Shown in pieces: positions 24,286 to 31,780 of a stretch of 64,000 nucleotides of DNA. Origin of the DNA: Cellulomonas fimi ATCC 484 (GTDB taxonomy: Bacteria; Actinomycetota; Actinomycetes; Actinomycetales; Cellulomonadaceae); assembly GCF_000212695.1 (NCBI RefSeq), contig NC_015514.1, forward strand, positions 744,001-808,000. The letters are read 5' to 3'. Below the pieces are notes generated by a model. That model was not told the origin of the DNA, ran no database searches, and worked only from the letters and a program-made list of their open reading frames with translations. How positions within the stretch are numbered: the first letter of the stretch is position 1; every line of letters starts with the position of its first letter. Made by a program: the position numbers and the translations under genes.

Positions 24286-27200
24286 TCAGCGGGCCGGGAC
24301 CTCCACGTCGATCCGGACCACGTCACCGGTACGCCGGAACACCTGCTCGCTCACGGCCGCGTCGAGCACGCCGTCGGCACCCTCGACCTGCGACCCGTCG
24401 GCGAGGTGCGCCACGACCCGCACGGCCGACCCGCGCCGGTAGACCACGGGCACCTGGCAGAACGTGAACGCGAGCTGCCCGGCATCCAGCGGGAGCGACT
24501 GCTCGGCCTGCGCCACGTCGCGGTAGGTGAACGTCGCCGGCGCGGTGGTCCACTCCTCCTGGCGCAGCAGCACGGGGCGCACGAGCACGCGCCCGTCCTC
24601 GACCCGCAGGCCGAGCTCGCCGAGGCGGGTGAGGACCTCCTCCTTGACCTGCCCGGTCATGCCGGGCTGGCGCGCGCCGCGGCCCGCGGGCGTGTGGGAG
24701 TACGGGTCGACCGGGAAGGCGCCGTACACCTCGGGGGTCTTGCAGTAGCCCAGGCCGAGGCGCACGTCCTCGTAGGCGTCCGCGAGGCCCTGCACGACGG
24801 CGGGGTCCGCACCCTCGACGACGGCCCGCTCGTGGTTCTCCTGCACCGCGAGCAGCAGCTTGGAGACCATGTGCCAGTAGATGCTGCCGAGGCCCTCGTA
24901 CGCGAAGAACGACCCGGACCGGCCGGTGAACTCGGCGTGCCGGAACACCTGCTCGAACACGTCGAGCACGCCCTGGCGGCCGGCGGCCAGGTCGTCCGCC
25001 GAGAGCCCGGGCACGCGGCCCGGCAGCGCGTCGAGCGCCGCTTCCACGTCGCGCGCGTTGTGCAGCCCGGGGGCGAACCGGTGCTCGCCGCGCACGTCGC
25101 GCAGCACGAGCGAGGTGTCGCCCGCCGCGACGAGCGCCTCGACCAGCGGGGCCGTCGCGACCTGCTCGGCGGTGATGCGGTTGCGCTGCAGGAACGTCGG
25201 CAGCTCGCGGTCCGGGTAGAGCTGGTAGGAGTGCTGGTCCTCGCGGTACAGCGCGCTGCGGCGCAGCGCCTGGACGAGGTCGAGCGCCTCCCCGGGCGTG
25301 AGCACGCCGGACGACAGCACCGCGACCTGGCCCTCGAGCATCTCCTGCAGGCGGCCGATGCGGGCGCGGCCGTCGCGCAGGTCGAGCAGGTTGTACGCGT
25401 GGAACAGCCCGTCGGGGCGGCGGTTGGCGTGCAGGGCCGCGTCGACGTAGCGCTGCGCGAGGTCGAGGAACCCCTGCACGTCGGCCAGGGCGACCGTGGT
25501 GCGCGCGCCGCCGAAGCCCGCGTACACGCGGGTCCGGTACGCGGTGCCCGCGGCGCCGAGCGCGTCCATGACGGCCCGGCGGGAGGTGTCGTCGAAGCCG
25601 TCCTCGACGCGTGCGGCGTGCGCGCGCAGCGCCTCGTGCACGTCGGCCAGCAGGTCGGCCAGCTCGGCGGTCACCGTGAGGTCGTCGGCGAGCAGCTCAC
25701 GGGCGAGCGCCAGGCCGCGGCGCAGGTAGGCGAGCGTGACGACGGACAGGCCCTTGCCGACGAGCGCGTTGTTGGCGTCGTTCCACTCGGGGCGCTGGGT
25801 GTTCATCCAGATGCCGCCGTCGGGCACGATGTTGACCGTCTTCGCGAGCAGCAGCAGGAGCAGCTTCTCGCCGAGGGACACGCGCACGAGGTCCCCGTCG
25901 GCGCCGTGCACGAGCCGCCCGTCGGCGCCCTCCGTCTCGACGCGGCGCAGCACGCGCTCCTCGGCGTCGGTGTCGAACGCGATCGTGTCGATCGGCTCCA
26001 CGAGCGTCTGCTCGTAGGACGCGATCCGGTACGGCACGTCGGCGTGCGTGAACAGCGGCCGGTCGACGAGCGCGTCGAGCCGGCCCGGGTGGAAGCGGCG
26101 CGACGCCTCGAGCAGCTTGACCAGGTAGATGATCTGGTGGTCGCTCCAGTAGCCGATGTTCGCCCACGGGTTGCTGGGCTCGGGGACCTCCCAGTCGATG
26201 CCGGACCGCGAGATCCGGTACGGGTTGTAGCCGTCGGCGGTCGTCGCGTCGAGGAACACCGCGACCATCGACTCGACGTACTCCGGGAACGACCAGGCCA
26301 GCGCCTCCCAGTTCTGGAAGATGTCGCGCCAGTTGCCCTGGAAGTCGACGCGCGTGCGGCCCTGGGCGTCCGTGAGGGCGATCTTGAACTTGTTCCACGG
26401 GCGGCTCGGGTCGCCGTGCCGGCGGCTGAACGTGAGCGGCAGGTACTCGCGCACGAGGCGCAGCAGGTCCGGGTCGCCCGTCGCGTCCGCGCGCTCGACG
26501 AGCGCGTCGAGGAGGTCGGTCGCGGGCAGCGCCGCGAGCCAGTCCGCCTGCCGGGCGGCGGTGCGCGGGCTGCGCTGGGCGACGAACGCGCGCAGGTCGT
26601 CGGTGTGCACGGTGTAGCCGTCGACGAGGACGCCGCCGCGCATGACGTTGAACAGCACGTTCGCCCGGTGGTGGGCGGCCGCGAGCTCGTCGCCCGTGAG
26701 CTGGGCCGCGTCGGCGGTGCCGACGAGCCGGTCGAGCTCGGTGCGCGTCGTCTCGACGTCCGCGGCGAGCGCGGCGGCGGCCGCGGTGCGGTCGGCGAGC
26801 TCGGTCTGCAGGCGCACGACGTCCGCGGCGCTCTGGTCGACGTCGGCGACGACGCTCCAGCGCCGCACCTCGCCCGGCGCGAGCGTGACGCGGGTGCGCA
26901 CGAGGTAGGCGCCCTTCTCGCCGCGCACCTCGTCCTCGGGCGTGATCGGGCGGCCCGCGGCGAACGCGCCGACCTGCCGCGCGGACAGCAGGTGCTCGAC
27001 GTCGTCGAGCCCGACCTGCCAGGCCACGGTCGCGGCGAGCGACTCGCTCGGGTCCGACTTGTCGGTCAGCGTCGAGTTCAGGTAGACGAGCCCGAGGCCC
27101 GTGGCGGCGTCGACCTCGGCGCGCTTGTACGCGTCGAGGAGCCGGCTGAACTCCGACTGCGTCTGCACGGTGACGCCCGGGGGCAGCAGGTCGACGAACC

Positions 27201-27741
27201 CGTCGAGCACGTCGGCGTCGACGGCGCGGTCGGTCGCGGACGCGAGCTCGACCTCGCGGACGATGCCGTAGCGGGCGGACGTCCGCCACGTCACCCGGAT
27301 GCGCAGGCCGACGTCGGGACGGGTCTCCTCGAAGACGAGGGTCGTGCCGAGGTGGTCCTTGTAGAGGTGGCGCTCGACGTCGGGGTCGCCGGGCCGCCGG
27401 TCGGCGAACGGCTGCCAGAACCGGACCCCGTCGGGCGTGCCGACGCGCAGCAGCGTGAGGCCGCCCGTGCGGCCCGCACCCGCGGACACCTTGTCGTCGG
27501 TCGCGTACGGGAACAGCGCGCGGTCGGCCTCCTCGCGGCCCGCGGTCACGCCGCCCGTGCTCGAGATGAACAGCCACAGGTCGCTCGCGCCCACGAGCGT
27601 CATGAAGAACGGCGGCATCTCGTCGTACGACGCGATGCGGTAGAACCGCCGACCGTCGAGGTCGACGAGCCCGCTGGTCAGGGGCGACGACGTGCCGTCG
27701 GGCTCGTCCGTCCGTGCGGGCGTGAGGGTCTGCGACGCCAT
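24286..27741 (-). CDS. GH94 glycoside phosphorylase (large form)
   Basis: Inverting phosphorylase that splits a beta-glucoside or beta-glucan with phosphate to give alpha-glucose 1-phosphate. ATG 27741 follows GAAGGA. The 1151-residue product has an N-terminal beta-sandwich with sugar-binding segments (RFYRIASYDEMPPFFMTL), a helical linker, and an (alpha/alpha)6 barrel. The general acid is D655 in RPEWNDANNALVG. Cellobiose phosphorylases have about 820 residues; this length and the EWNDANNALVGKG variant are closer to 1,2-beta-oligoglucan phosphorylases (about 1090). No signal peptide, so it acts inside the cell on imported sugars. Two palindromes upstream suggest sugar-dependent control. Exact substrate is unproven. 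Confidence 0.88.
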   Translation of the reverse strand: MASQTLTPARTDEPDGTSSPLTSGLVDLDGRRFYRIASYDEMPPFFMTLVGASDLWLFISSTGGVTAGREEADRALFPYATDDKVSAGAGRTGGLTLLRVGTPDGVRFWQPFADRRPGDPDVERHLYKDHLGTTLVFEETRPDVGLRIRVTWRTSARYGIVREVELASATDRAVDADVLDGFVDLLPPGVTVQTQSEFSRLLDAYKRAEVDAATGLGLVYLNSTLTDKSDPSESLAATVAWQVGLDDVEHLLSARQVGAFAAGRPITPEDEVRGEKGAYLVRTRVTLAPGEVRRWSVVADVDQSAADVVRLQTELADRTAAAAALAADVETTRTELDRLVGTADAAQLTGDELAAAHHRANVLFNVMRGGVLVDGYTVHTDDLRAFVAQRSPRTAARQADWLAALPATDLLDALVERADATGDPDLLRLVREYLPLTFSRRHGDPSRPWNKFKIALTDAQGRTRVDFQGNWRDIFQNWEALAWSFPEYVESMVAVFLDATTADGYNPYRISRSGIDWEVPEPSNPWANIGYWSDHQIIYLVKLLEASRRFHPGRLDALVDRPLFTHADVPYRIASYEQTLVEPIDTIAFDTDAEERVLRRVETEGADGRLVHGADGDLVRVSLGEKLLLLLLAKTVNIVPDGGIWMNTQRPEWNDANNALVGKGLSVVTLAYLRRGLALARELLADDLTVTAELADLLADVHEALRAHAARVEDGFDDTSRRAVMDALGAAGTAYRTRVYAGFGGARTTVALADVQGFLDLAQRYVDAALHANRRPDGLFHAYNLLDLRDGRARIGRLQEMLEGQVAVLSSGVLTPGEALDLVQALRRSALYREDQHSYQLYPDRELPTFLQRNRITAEQVATAPLVEALVAAGDTSLVLRDVRGEHRFAPGLHNARDVEAALDALPGRVPGLSADDLAAGRQGVLDVFEQVFRHAEFTGRSGSFFAYEGLGSIYWHMVSKLLLAVQENHERAVVEGADPAVVQGLADAYEDVRLGLGYCKTPEVYGAFPVDPYSHTPAGRGARQPGMTGQVKEEVLTRLGELGLRVEDGRVLVRPVLLRQEEWTTAPATFTYRDVAQAEQSLPLDAGQLAFTFCQVPVVYRRGSAVRVVAHLADGSQVEGADGVLDAAVSEQVFRRTGDVVRIDVEVPAR

Positions 27742-27810
27742 TGCCGTGTCCTTCGTGTCGTGTGTCGTGGCGCGTGCGCCGGTCCCGCGACCGGCCGGCC
27801 GGGGAGGCCG

Positions 27811-27824
27811 TGGATGCGCTCCCA
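27811..27824. promoter_or_regulatory. CebR/CelR-like operator upstream of the GH94 gene
   Basis: TGGATGCGCTCCCA matches 12 of 14 bases of TGGGAGCGCTCCCA, the operator of the cellobiose-responsive LacI-family repressors CebR/CelR of actinobacteria. The right half is perfect; two changes lie in the left half. It is 70-83 bases upstream of the GH94 start, a suitable position for control by cello- or related gluco-oligosaccharides. Confidence 0.6.
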
Positions 27825-27826
27825 TA

Positions 27827-27844
27827 CGGTGACACGTGTCACCG
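27827..27844. promoter_or_regulatory. Perfect 18-bp palindrome in the GH94/PLDc_N intergenic region
   Basis: CGGTGACACGTGTCACCG reads the same on both strands and has a central CG. It lies three bases from the CebR-like site, between the divergent GH94 gene and the gene at 27959. It is a likely binding site for a dimeric regulator, of unknown identity. Confidence 0.6.
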
Positions 27845-27958
27845 ACGAAAGCAACGTCCGGGCGGAGGAGACGGCGGCCGAACCCCCACGGAGCGCCGCA
27901 CGGCTCCGCTAGCCTGCGAGCGCCGCGGCGCGGGACCGCAGGCGCCGAGGGGGATTCC

Positions 27959-28414
27959 GTGCTGCGCTACCTGCCGATCGTCGTCGAGGTCGGGCTCCTC
28001 GTGTACTGCCTCATCGACTGCATCCAGGCCGACGAGGGTCGCGTGCGCAACCTGCCCAAGGTCGGCTGGATCGTGCTCGTCGTGCTGCTGCCCATCGCCG
28101 GAGGTGTCGCGTGGCTCGTCGCCGGGCGCCCGCGCGACGTGCCCCGCCGGGACGTGCCGTGGCCGTCGACACGGACCGCCGGGTTCCCGGAGTACGAGCG
28201 TCCGCGCCGCACGGCACCCGACGACGACCCCGAGTTCCTCGACCGGCTGCGCCGCGACCGCGAGTCCGACGCGACGCACGAACGCATGCTGCGCGACTGG
28301 GAGGCCCAGCTGCGCGACCGCGAGCGACGCCTCGGTGGTCCCGAGGGGGAGCGCGGTCCCGAGCGCCGTGGAGAGCCCGGCGGTGCACCGGGACGGGAGT
28401 CGCCGAAGGCGTGA
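27959..28414 (+). CDS. PLDc_N-domain membrane protein
   Basis: Small membrane protein of 151 residues. GTG 27959 follows GAGGGGGA. Two N-terminal hydrophobic helices (LPIVVEVGLLVYCLIDCIQA and VGWIVLVVLLPIAGGVAWLV) with the linking RNLPKVGW motif are typical of the PLDc_N domain (PF13396), found alone in many actinobacterial proteins. The rest is a charged Arg/Asp/Glu tail, partly coiled. A TAGCCT at 27910-27915 may be its -10 element. Function unknown; it is not a phospholipase by itself because no HKD motif is present. Confidence 0.8.
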   Translation: MLRYLPIVVEVGLLVYCLIDCIQADEGRVRNLPKVGWIVLVVLLPIAGGVAWLVAGRPRDVPRRDVPWPSTRTAGFPEYERPRRTAPDDDPEFLDRLRRDRESDATHERMLRDWEAQLRDRERRLGGPEGERGPERRGEPGGAPGRESPKA

Positions 28415-28453
28415 CGCGACCCGTGCCGCTCGGGCCGCACGGCGCACGGACGG

Positions 28454-28459
28454 TAGGGT
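28454..28459 (+). promoter_or_regulatory. Leaderless-type -10 element of csrA
   Basis: TAGGGT followed by exactly seven bases and the csrA ATG at 28467. This spacing places the transcription start on the ATG, so no ribosome site is expected, and none is seen. Confidence 0.6.
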
Positions 28460-28466
28460 CGGCCGC

Positions 28467-28781
28467 ATGCTCGTGCTCAGCAGACGCGTCGGTGAGCGGC
28501 TCGTCATCGGTGACGACATCGTCGTCACGGTGATCGAGGTCCGCAGCGACGGCGTCCGTCTGGGCATCGACGCCCCGCGGGACGTCCGGGTGCACCGCGC
28601 CGAGGTCCTCGACGCGCTGACCGCGGCGAACGCCGACGCCGCCTCCGCCGACGACAGCACCGCCGCCGCGCTGCGGCGGCTCGTCCCGCCGGGCACCCCG
28701 TCCGCGACACCCCCCGCGGCTCCCGCACCCGGCGCGGCCGGTGCCCCCGACTCCTCAGCAGAGGCCCCCTCCGGCCGATGA
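28467..28781 (+). CDS. csrA: Carbon storage regulator CsrA
   Basis: RNA-binding dimer that represses translation, in Gram-positive bacteria classically that of flagellin with FliW as antagonist. The first 55 residues, MLVLSRRVGERLVIGDDIVV, then VIEVRSDGVRLGIDAPRDV and VHRAEVLDAL, match CsrA well, including the conserved RLGIDAP strand. The product is 104 residues because of a Pro/Ala/Ser-rich tail after about residue 65; CsrA proteins are usually 60-75. It directly precedes cheA, and its stop codon falls inside the cheA promoter. Neither fliW nor flagellin is in the window. Confidence 0.92.
   Translation: MLVLSRRVGERLVIGDDIVVTVIEVRSDGVRLGIDAPRDVRVHRAEVLDALTAANADAASADDSTAAALRRLVPPGTPSATPPAAPAPGAAGAPDSSAEAPSGR
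28754..28781 (+). promoter_or_regulatory. FliA/WhiG-type promoter of the cheA operon, inside the end of csrA
   Basis: CTCA (28754-28757), 16-base spacer, GCCGATGA (28774-28781). The last three bases of the -10 element are the csrA stop codon TGA. cheA starts at 28829, after a GGGGAGG ribosome site. Confidence 0.78.
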
Positions 28782-28828
28782 GGTGAGCGCCGGGCCGGCG
28801 CCGTTCGCCCCCCGGTGGGGAGGCGAAC

Positions 28829-31258
28829 GTGGAGGACATCGACGAGATCGTCCGCGAGTTCCTGGTCGAGAGTCACGAGAACCTCGACCAGCTGGACCGC
28901 GACCTCGTGGCGCTCGAGAGCAGCCCCGGGGACCGGGCACTGCTGAGCAGCGTCTTCCGGACGATCCACACGATCAAGGGCACGAGCGGCTTCCTCGCGT
29001 TCGGCCGGCTCGAGCGGGTCACGCACGCGGGGGAGAACCTGCTCGTCGAGCTGCGCGACGGGCGCCGCCAGATGGACCAGGCGACGACCGACGTGCTGCT
29101 GCGGACCGTCGACACCGTCCGGCTGCTGCTCGACGCGATCGAGCGCACGGGCGGCGAGGGCGACGTGGACGTCGACACGGTCGTGACCGCGATCGTGGCC
29201 GTGCAGGAGGGCCGCGCCGACGCTCCCGCCACGGCCGCCGCGCCGGCCCCGACCGCCGAGGCGGCACCCGCAGAGGCGGCACCCGCCGAGGCTGCGCCGG
29301 CCGCAACCGCCGAGGCTGCACGGACCGCACCCGTCGTCGAGCACGCCGAGCACGCCGAGCCGCGCGTGGCCCAGGTGCCGCATCCCCGCGAGGCCCCGGT
29401 CGCCGAGGCCGCGCTCGTGCACTCCGCCGCCCACGCGCCCGCCGCGGGCGCCGCCCCCGGTGCGGCCGACGCCGCGATCGAGGCCGCGGCCGTCCAGGCG
29501 CTCGCCGCCGCGTCGCTGGCCGACCTCGGCGCCGGTCCCGCGTACCAGCCGACCATGGCCCCGCCGGCGGCCCCGCTCGAGGAGGTCGCGGCACTGCGCG
29601 GCGCCGCCGAGTCGTCGGTCCGCATCGACGTCGACCTGCTCGACCGCCTCATGCGCCAGGTCGGCGAGCTCGTGCTGTTCCGCAACCGGCTCAGCCGGCT
29701 CGCGTCGGAGGCGCAGGACGTCGACCTCACGCGGTCCGCGCAGCAGCTCAACCTCATCGCCTCCGAGCTGCAGGACGGCGTCATGCGCACGCGCATGCAG
29801 CCGATCGAGCACGTCTGGTCGAAGATGCCGCGCGTCGTGCGCGACCTCGCCGCGGTGTGCGGGCGCGAGGTGCGCCTCGAGCTCGTCGGCGGCGACACCG
29901 AGCTCGACCGCAGCCTGCTCGAGGCGGTCAAGGACCCGCTGACGCACCTCGTCCGCAACGCGGTCGACCACGGCATCGAGCCGCCGGCCGAGCGCGTCGC
30001 GGCGGGCAAGCCCGCGCAGGGCGTGCTGGAGCTGCGCGCGTACCACGCGGGCGGCCAGGTCGTCGTCGAGGTGCGGGACGACGGCCGGGGCATCGACCCG
30101 GAGAAGGTCGCGGCGTCCGCGGTCCGCAAGGGCCTGCGCACGCCCGAGCAGGTCGCGTCGCTCGGTCAGGCGGAGATGCTCGGCCTGCTGTTCCTGCCCG
30201 GCTTCTCGACGGCCGCCGAGGTCACGAACGTGTCGGGCCGCGGCGTCGGCATGGACGTCGTGCGGACCCGGATCGAGGCCGTCGGCGGCACCGTCGACGT
30301 CGAGTCGACCGTGGGCGTCGGGACGTCGTGGCGGCTGCGGATCCCGCTGACGCTCGCGATCATGCCGTCGCTGTCCGTCGAGTGCGACGGCGACGTGTAC
30401 GCCGTGCCGCAGGTGCACGTGCTGGAGCTCGTGGCGCTGGACGAGCGCGCGGAGCAGTCGGTCGAGCACGTGCACGACGCGCCCGTCTACCGGCTGCGCG
30501 GCGAGCTGCTGCCGCTGGTGCCGCTGCGCCACGTCCTCGCGCTGACCGACGAGACCGGGTCCCGCCCGGGCGTCATCGTGGTCGTGCAGGCCGACGACCA
30601 CCGGTTCGGGCTGCTCGTCGACCGGGTCCTGGCGACCGAGGAGATCGTCGTCACCCCGCTCGCGGCACAGCTCAAGTCCGTCGGCACGTACTCGGGCACC
30701 ACGGTGCTCGGCGACGGCCGGGTCGCGCTCATCCTCGACGTCCAGGCGATCGCCCGGCGCGCGATGCTCCGCGAGACCGAGCACGCGAGCGTCGGCGGCA
30801 CGAGCCGGTCCGCGGCGGAGGAGGCCGCGCAGACCGCGCAGCTGCTCGTCGCCCGCATCGGCGAGGGCCGGCTGGTCGGGATGCCGCTGGCCGGCGTGGC
30901 CCGCCTCGAGCACGTGCGCGCCGCCGACGTCGAGACGGTCGGGGGACGCGAGGTCGTGCAGTACCGCGGGTCGATCCTGCCGCTCGCACGCGTCGACGGC
31001 CTCGTCGGGGCGCGCCGCGACGACCGCGAGGAGCTGCTGCTCGTGGTGTACGAGCGCGGGGCCCGCAGCGCGGCGCTCGTCGTCGAGGAGATCGTCGACA
31101 TCATCGAGGACCACGCCGAGCACTCCGACATCGACGCCCCCGGCCTGGTCGGCTCGACCATCGTGCACGGGCGCGTCACCGAGCTGCTCGACATCCGGGC
31201 CGCGCTGCTCGCGGCCGACCACGAGTTCGAGGACGACCCGCTGGAGGGTGCCGCGTGA
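28829..31258 (+). CDS. cheA: Chemotaxis histidine kinase CheA
   Basis: Central kinase of chemotaxis: receptors control its autophosphorylation and it passes phosphate to CheY and CheB. GTG 28829 follows GGGGAGG. The 809-residue product has an HPt domain with phospho-acceptor H47 (RTIHTIKGTSGFL), an Ala/Glu/Pro-rich linker (about 120-265) in place of a clear CheY-docking P2 domain, a dimerisation region (VRIDVDLLDRLMRQVGELV), the ATPase with N box (HLVRNAVDHGIEPP) and G boxes (VRDDGRGIDP, NVSGRGVGMDVV), then two successive CheW-like domains (about 510-640 and 665-800). Its stop overlaps cheW. Confidence 0.96.
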   Translation: MEDIDEIVREFLVESHENLDQLDRDLVALESSPGDRALLSSVFRTIHTIKGTSGFLAFGRLERVTHAGENLLVELRDGRRQMDQATTDVLLRTVDTVRLLLDAIERTGGEGDVDVDTVVTAIVAVQEGRADAPATAAAPAPTAEAAPAEAAPAEAAPAATAEAARTAPVVEHAEHAEPRVAQVPHPREAPVAEAALVHSAAHAPAAGAAPGAADAAIEAAAVQALAAASLADLGAGPAYQPTMAPPAAPLEEVAALRGAAESSVRIDVDLLDRLMRQVGELVLFRNRLSRLASEAQDVDLTRSAQQLNLIASELQDGVMRTRMQPIEHVWSKMPRVVRDLAAVCGREVRLELVGGDTELDRSLLEAVKDPLTHLVRNAVDHGIEPPAERVAAGKPAQGVLELRAYHAGGQVVVEVRDDGRGIDPEKVAASAVRKGLRTPEQVASLGQAEMLGLLFLPGFSTAAEVTNVSGRGVGMDVVRTRIEAVGGTVDVESTVGVGTSWRLRIPLTLAIMPSLSVECDGDVYAVPQVHVLELVALDERAEQSVEHVHDAPVYRLRGELLPLVPLRHVLALTDETGSRPGVIVVVQADDHRFGLLVDRVLATEEIVVTPLAAQLKSVGTYSGTTVLGDGRVALILDVQAIARRAMLRETEHASVGGTSRSAAEEAAQTAQLLVARIGEGRLVGMPLAGVARLEHVRAADVETVGGREVVQYRGSILPLARVDGLVGARRDDREELLLVVYERGARSAALVVEEIVDIIEDHAEHSDIDAPGLVGSTIVHGRVTELLDIRAALLAADHEFEDDPLEGAA

Positions 31259-31671
31259 GCCGCTACGTCACGTTCACGATCGCCGACGGCCTGTACGGCG
31301 TCGACGTGCTGCGCGTCCAGGAGGCGCTGCGGGCGCACGCCCGCACCCGCGTCCCGCTCGCGCCTCCCGGGATCGCCGGGCTCGTCAACCTGCGCGGCCA
31401 GGTCGTCCTCACGGTCGACCTGCGCCCGCGGCTCGGGCTTCCGCCGCTCGGTGCCGACGCCGAGCCGATGATGGTCGTCGTCCAGGTCGACGGGGAGCCC
31501 GTCAGCCTGCTCGTCGACGAGATCGGTGACGTGCTCGACGTCCCGGCCGACCAGGTCGGCGCGCCGCCCGAGACGCTGGACGCCGAGCTGCGCCCGCTGA
31601 TCCGGTCGGCGTGCACGCTCGACGAGCGCCTGCTCCTGGTGCTCGACGTCGACGAGGCCGCCGCCGCCTGA
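31255..31671 (+). CDS. cheW: Chemotaxis coupling protein CheW
   Basis: Adaptor that links chemoreceptors to CheA. GTG 31255 overlaps the cheA stop. The 138-residue product is one CheW domain: [20 protein letters not shown], then [20 protein letters not shown] (the conserved NLRG strand) and [18 protein letters not shown]. Length is normal. It is followed by a 109-base gap with the FliA-type promoter of the receptor gene. Confidence 0.96.
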   Translation: MSRYVTFTIADGLYGVDVLRVQEALRAHARTRVPLAPPGIAGLVNLRGQVVLTVDLRPRLGLPPLGADAEPMMVVVQVDGEPVSLLVDEIGDVLDVPADQVGAPPETLDAELRPLIRSACTLDERLLLVLDVDEAAAA

Positions 31672-31713
31672 CCGCGCGACCGGCCGCCGCCCGGGTGACG
31701 TGCCTGGTGAGGC

Positions 31714-31741
31714 CTCACGGCGCCACCGGTGCGACCGATCG
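31714..31741 (+). promoter_or_regulatory. FliA/WhiG-type promoter of the chemoreceptor operon
   Basis: CTCA (31714-31717), 16-base spacer, ACCGATCG (31734-31741); one base differs from GCCGAT. The CTCA overlaps the palindrome GAGGCCTC. The receptor gene begins 40 bases downstream behind an AAGGAG ribosome site. Confidence 0.7.
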
Positions 31742-31780
31742 GAGAGACGACGGCGACGAAGCCCCCACAAGGAGCACGTG

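Noticed and set aside
24082-27912. 1276-residue plus-strand open frame opposite the GH94 gene
   Set aside because: It is the antisense of a clear GH94 enzyme, is low complexity in Arg/Val/Glu/His/Leu and shows no domain; long antisense frames are expected at this GC content.
27839-31222. 1127-residue minus-strand frame opposite cheA and csrA
   Set aside because: Shadow of cheA; no recognisable domain and no start context.
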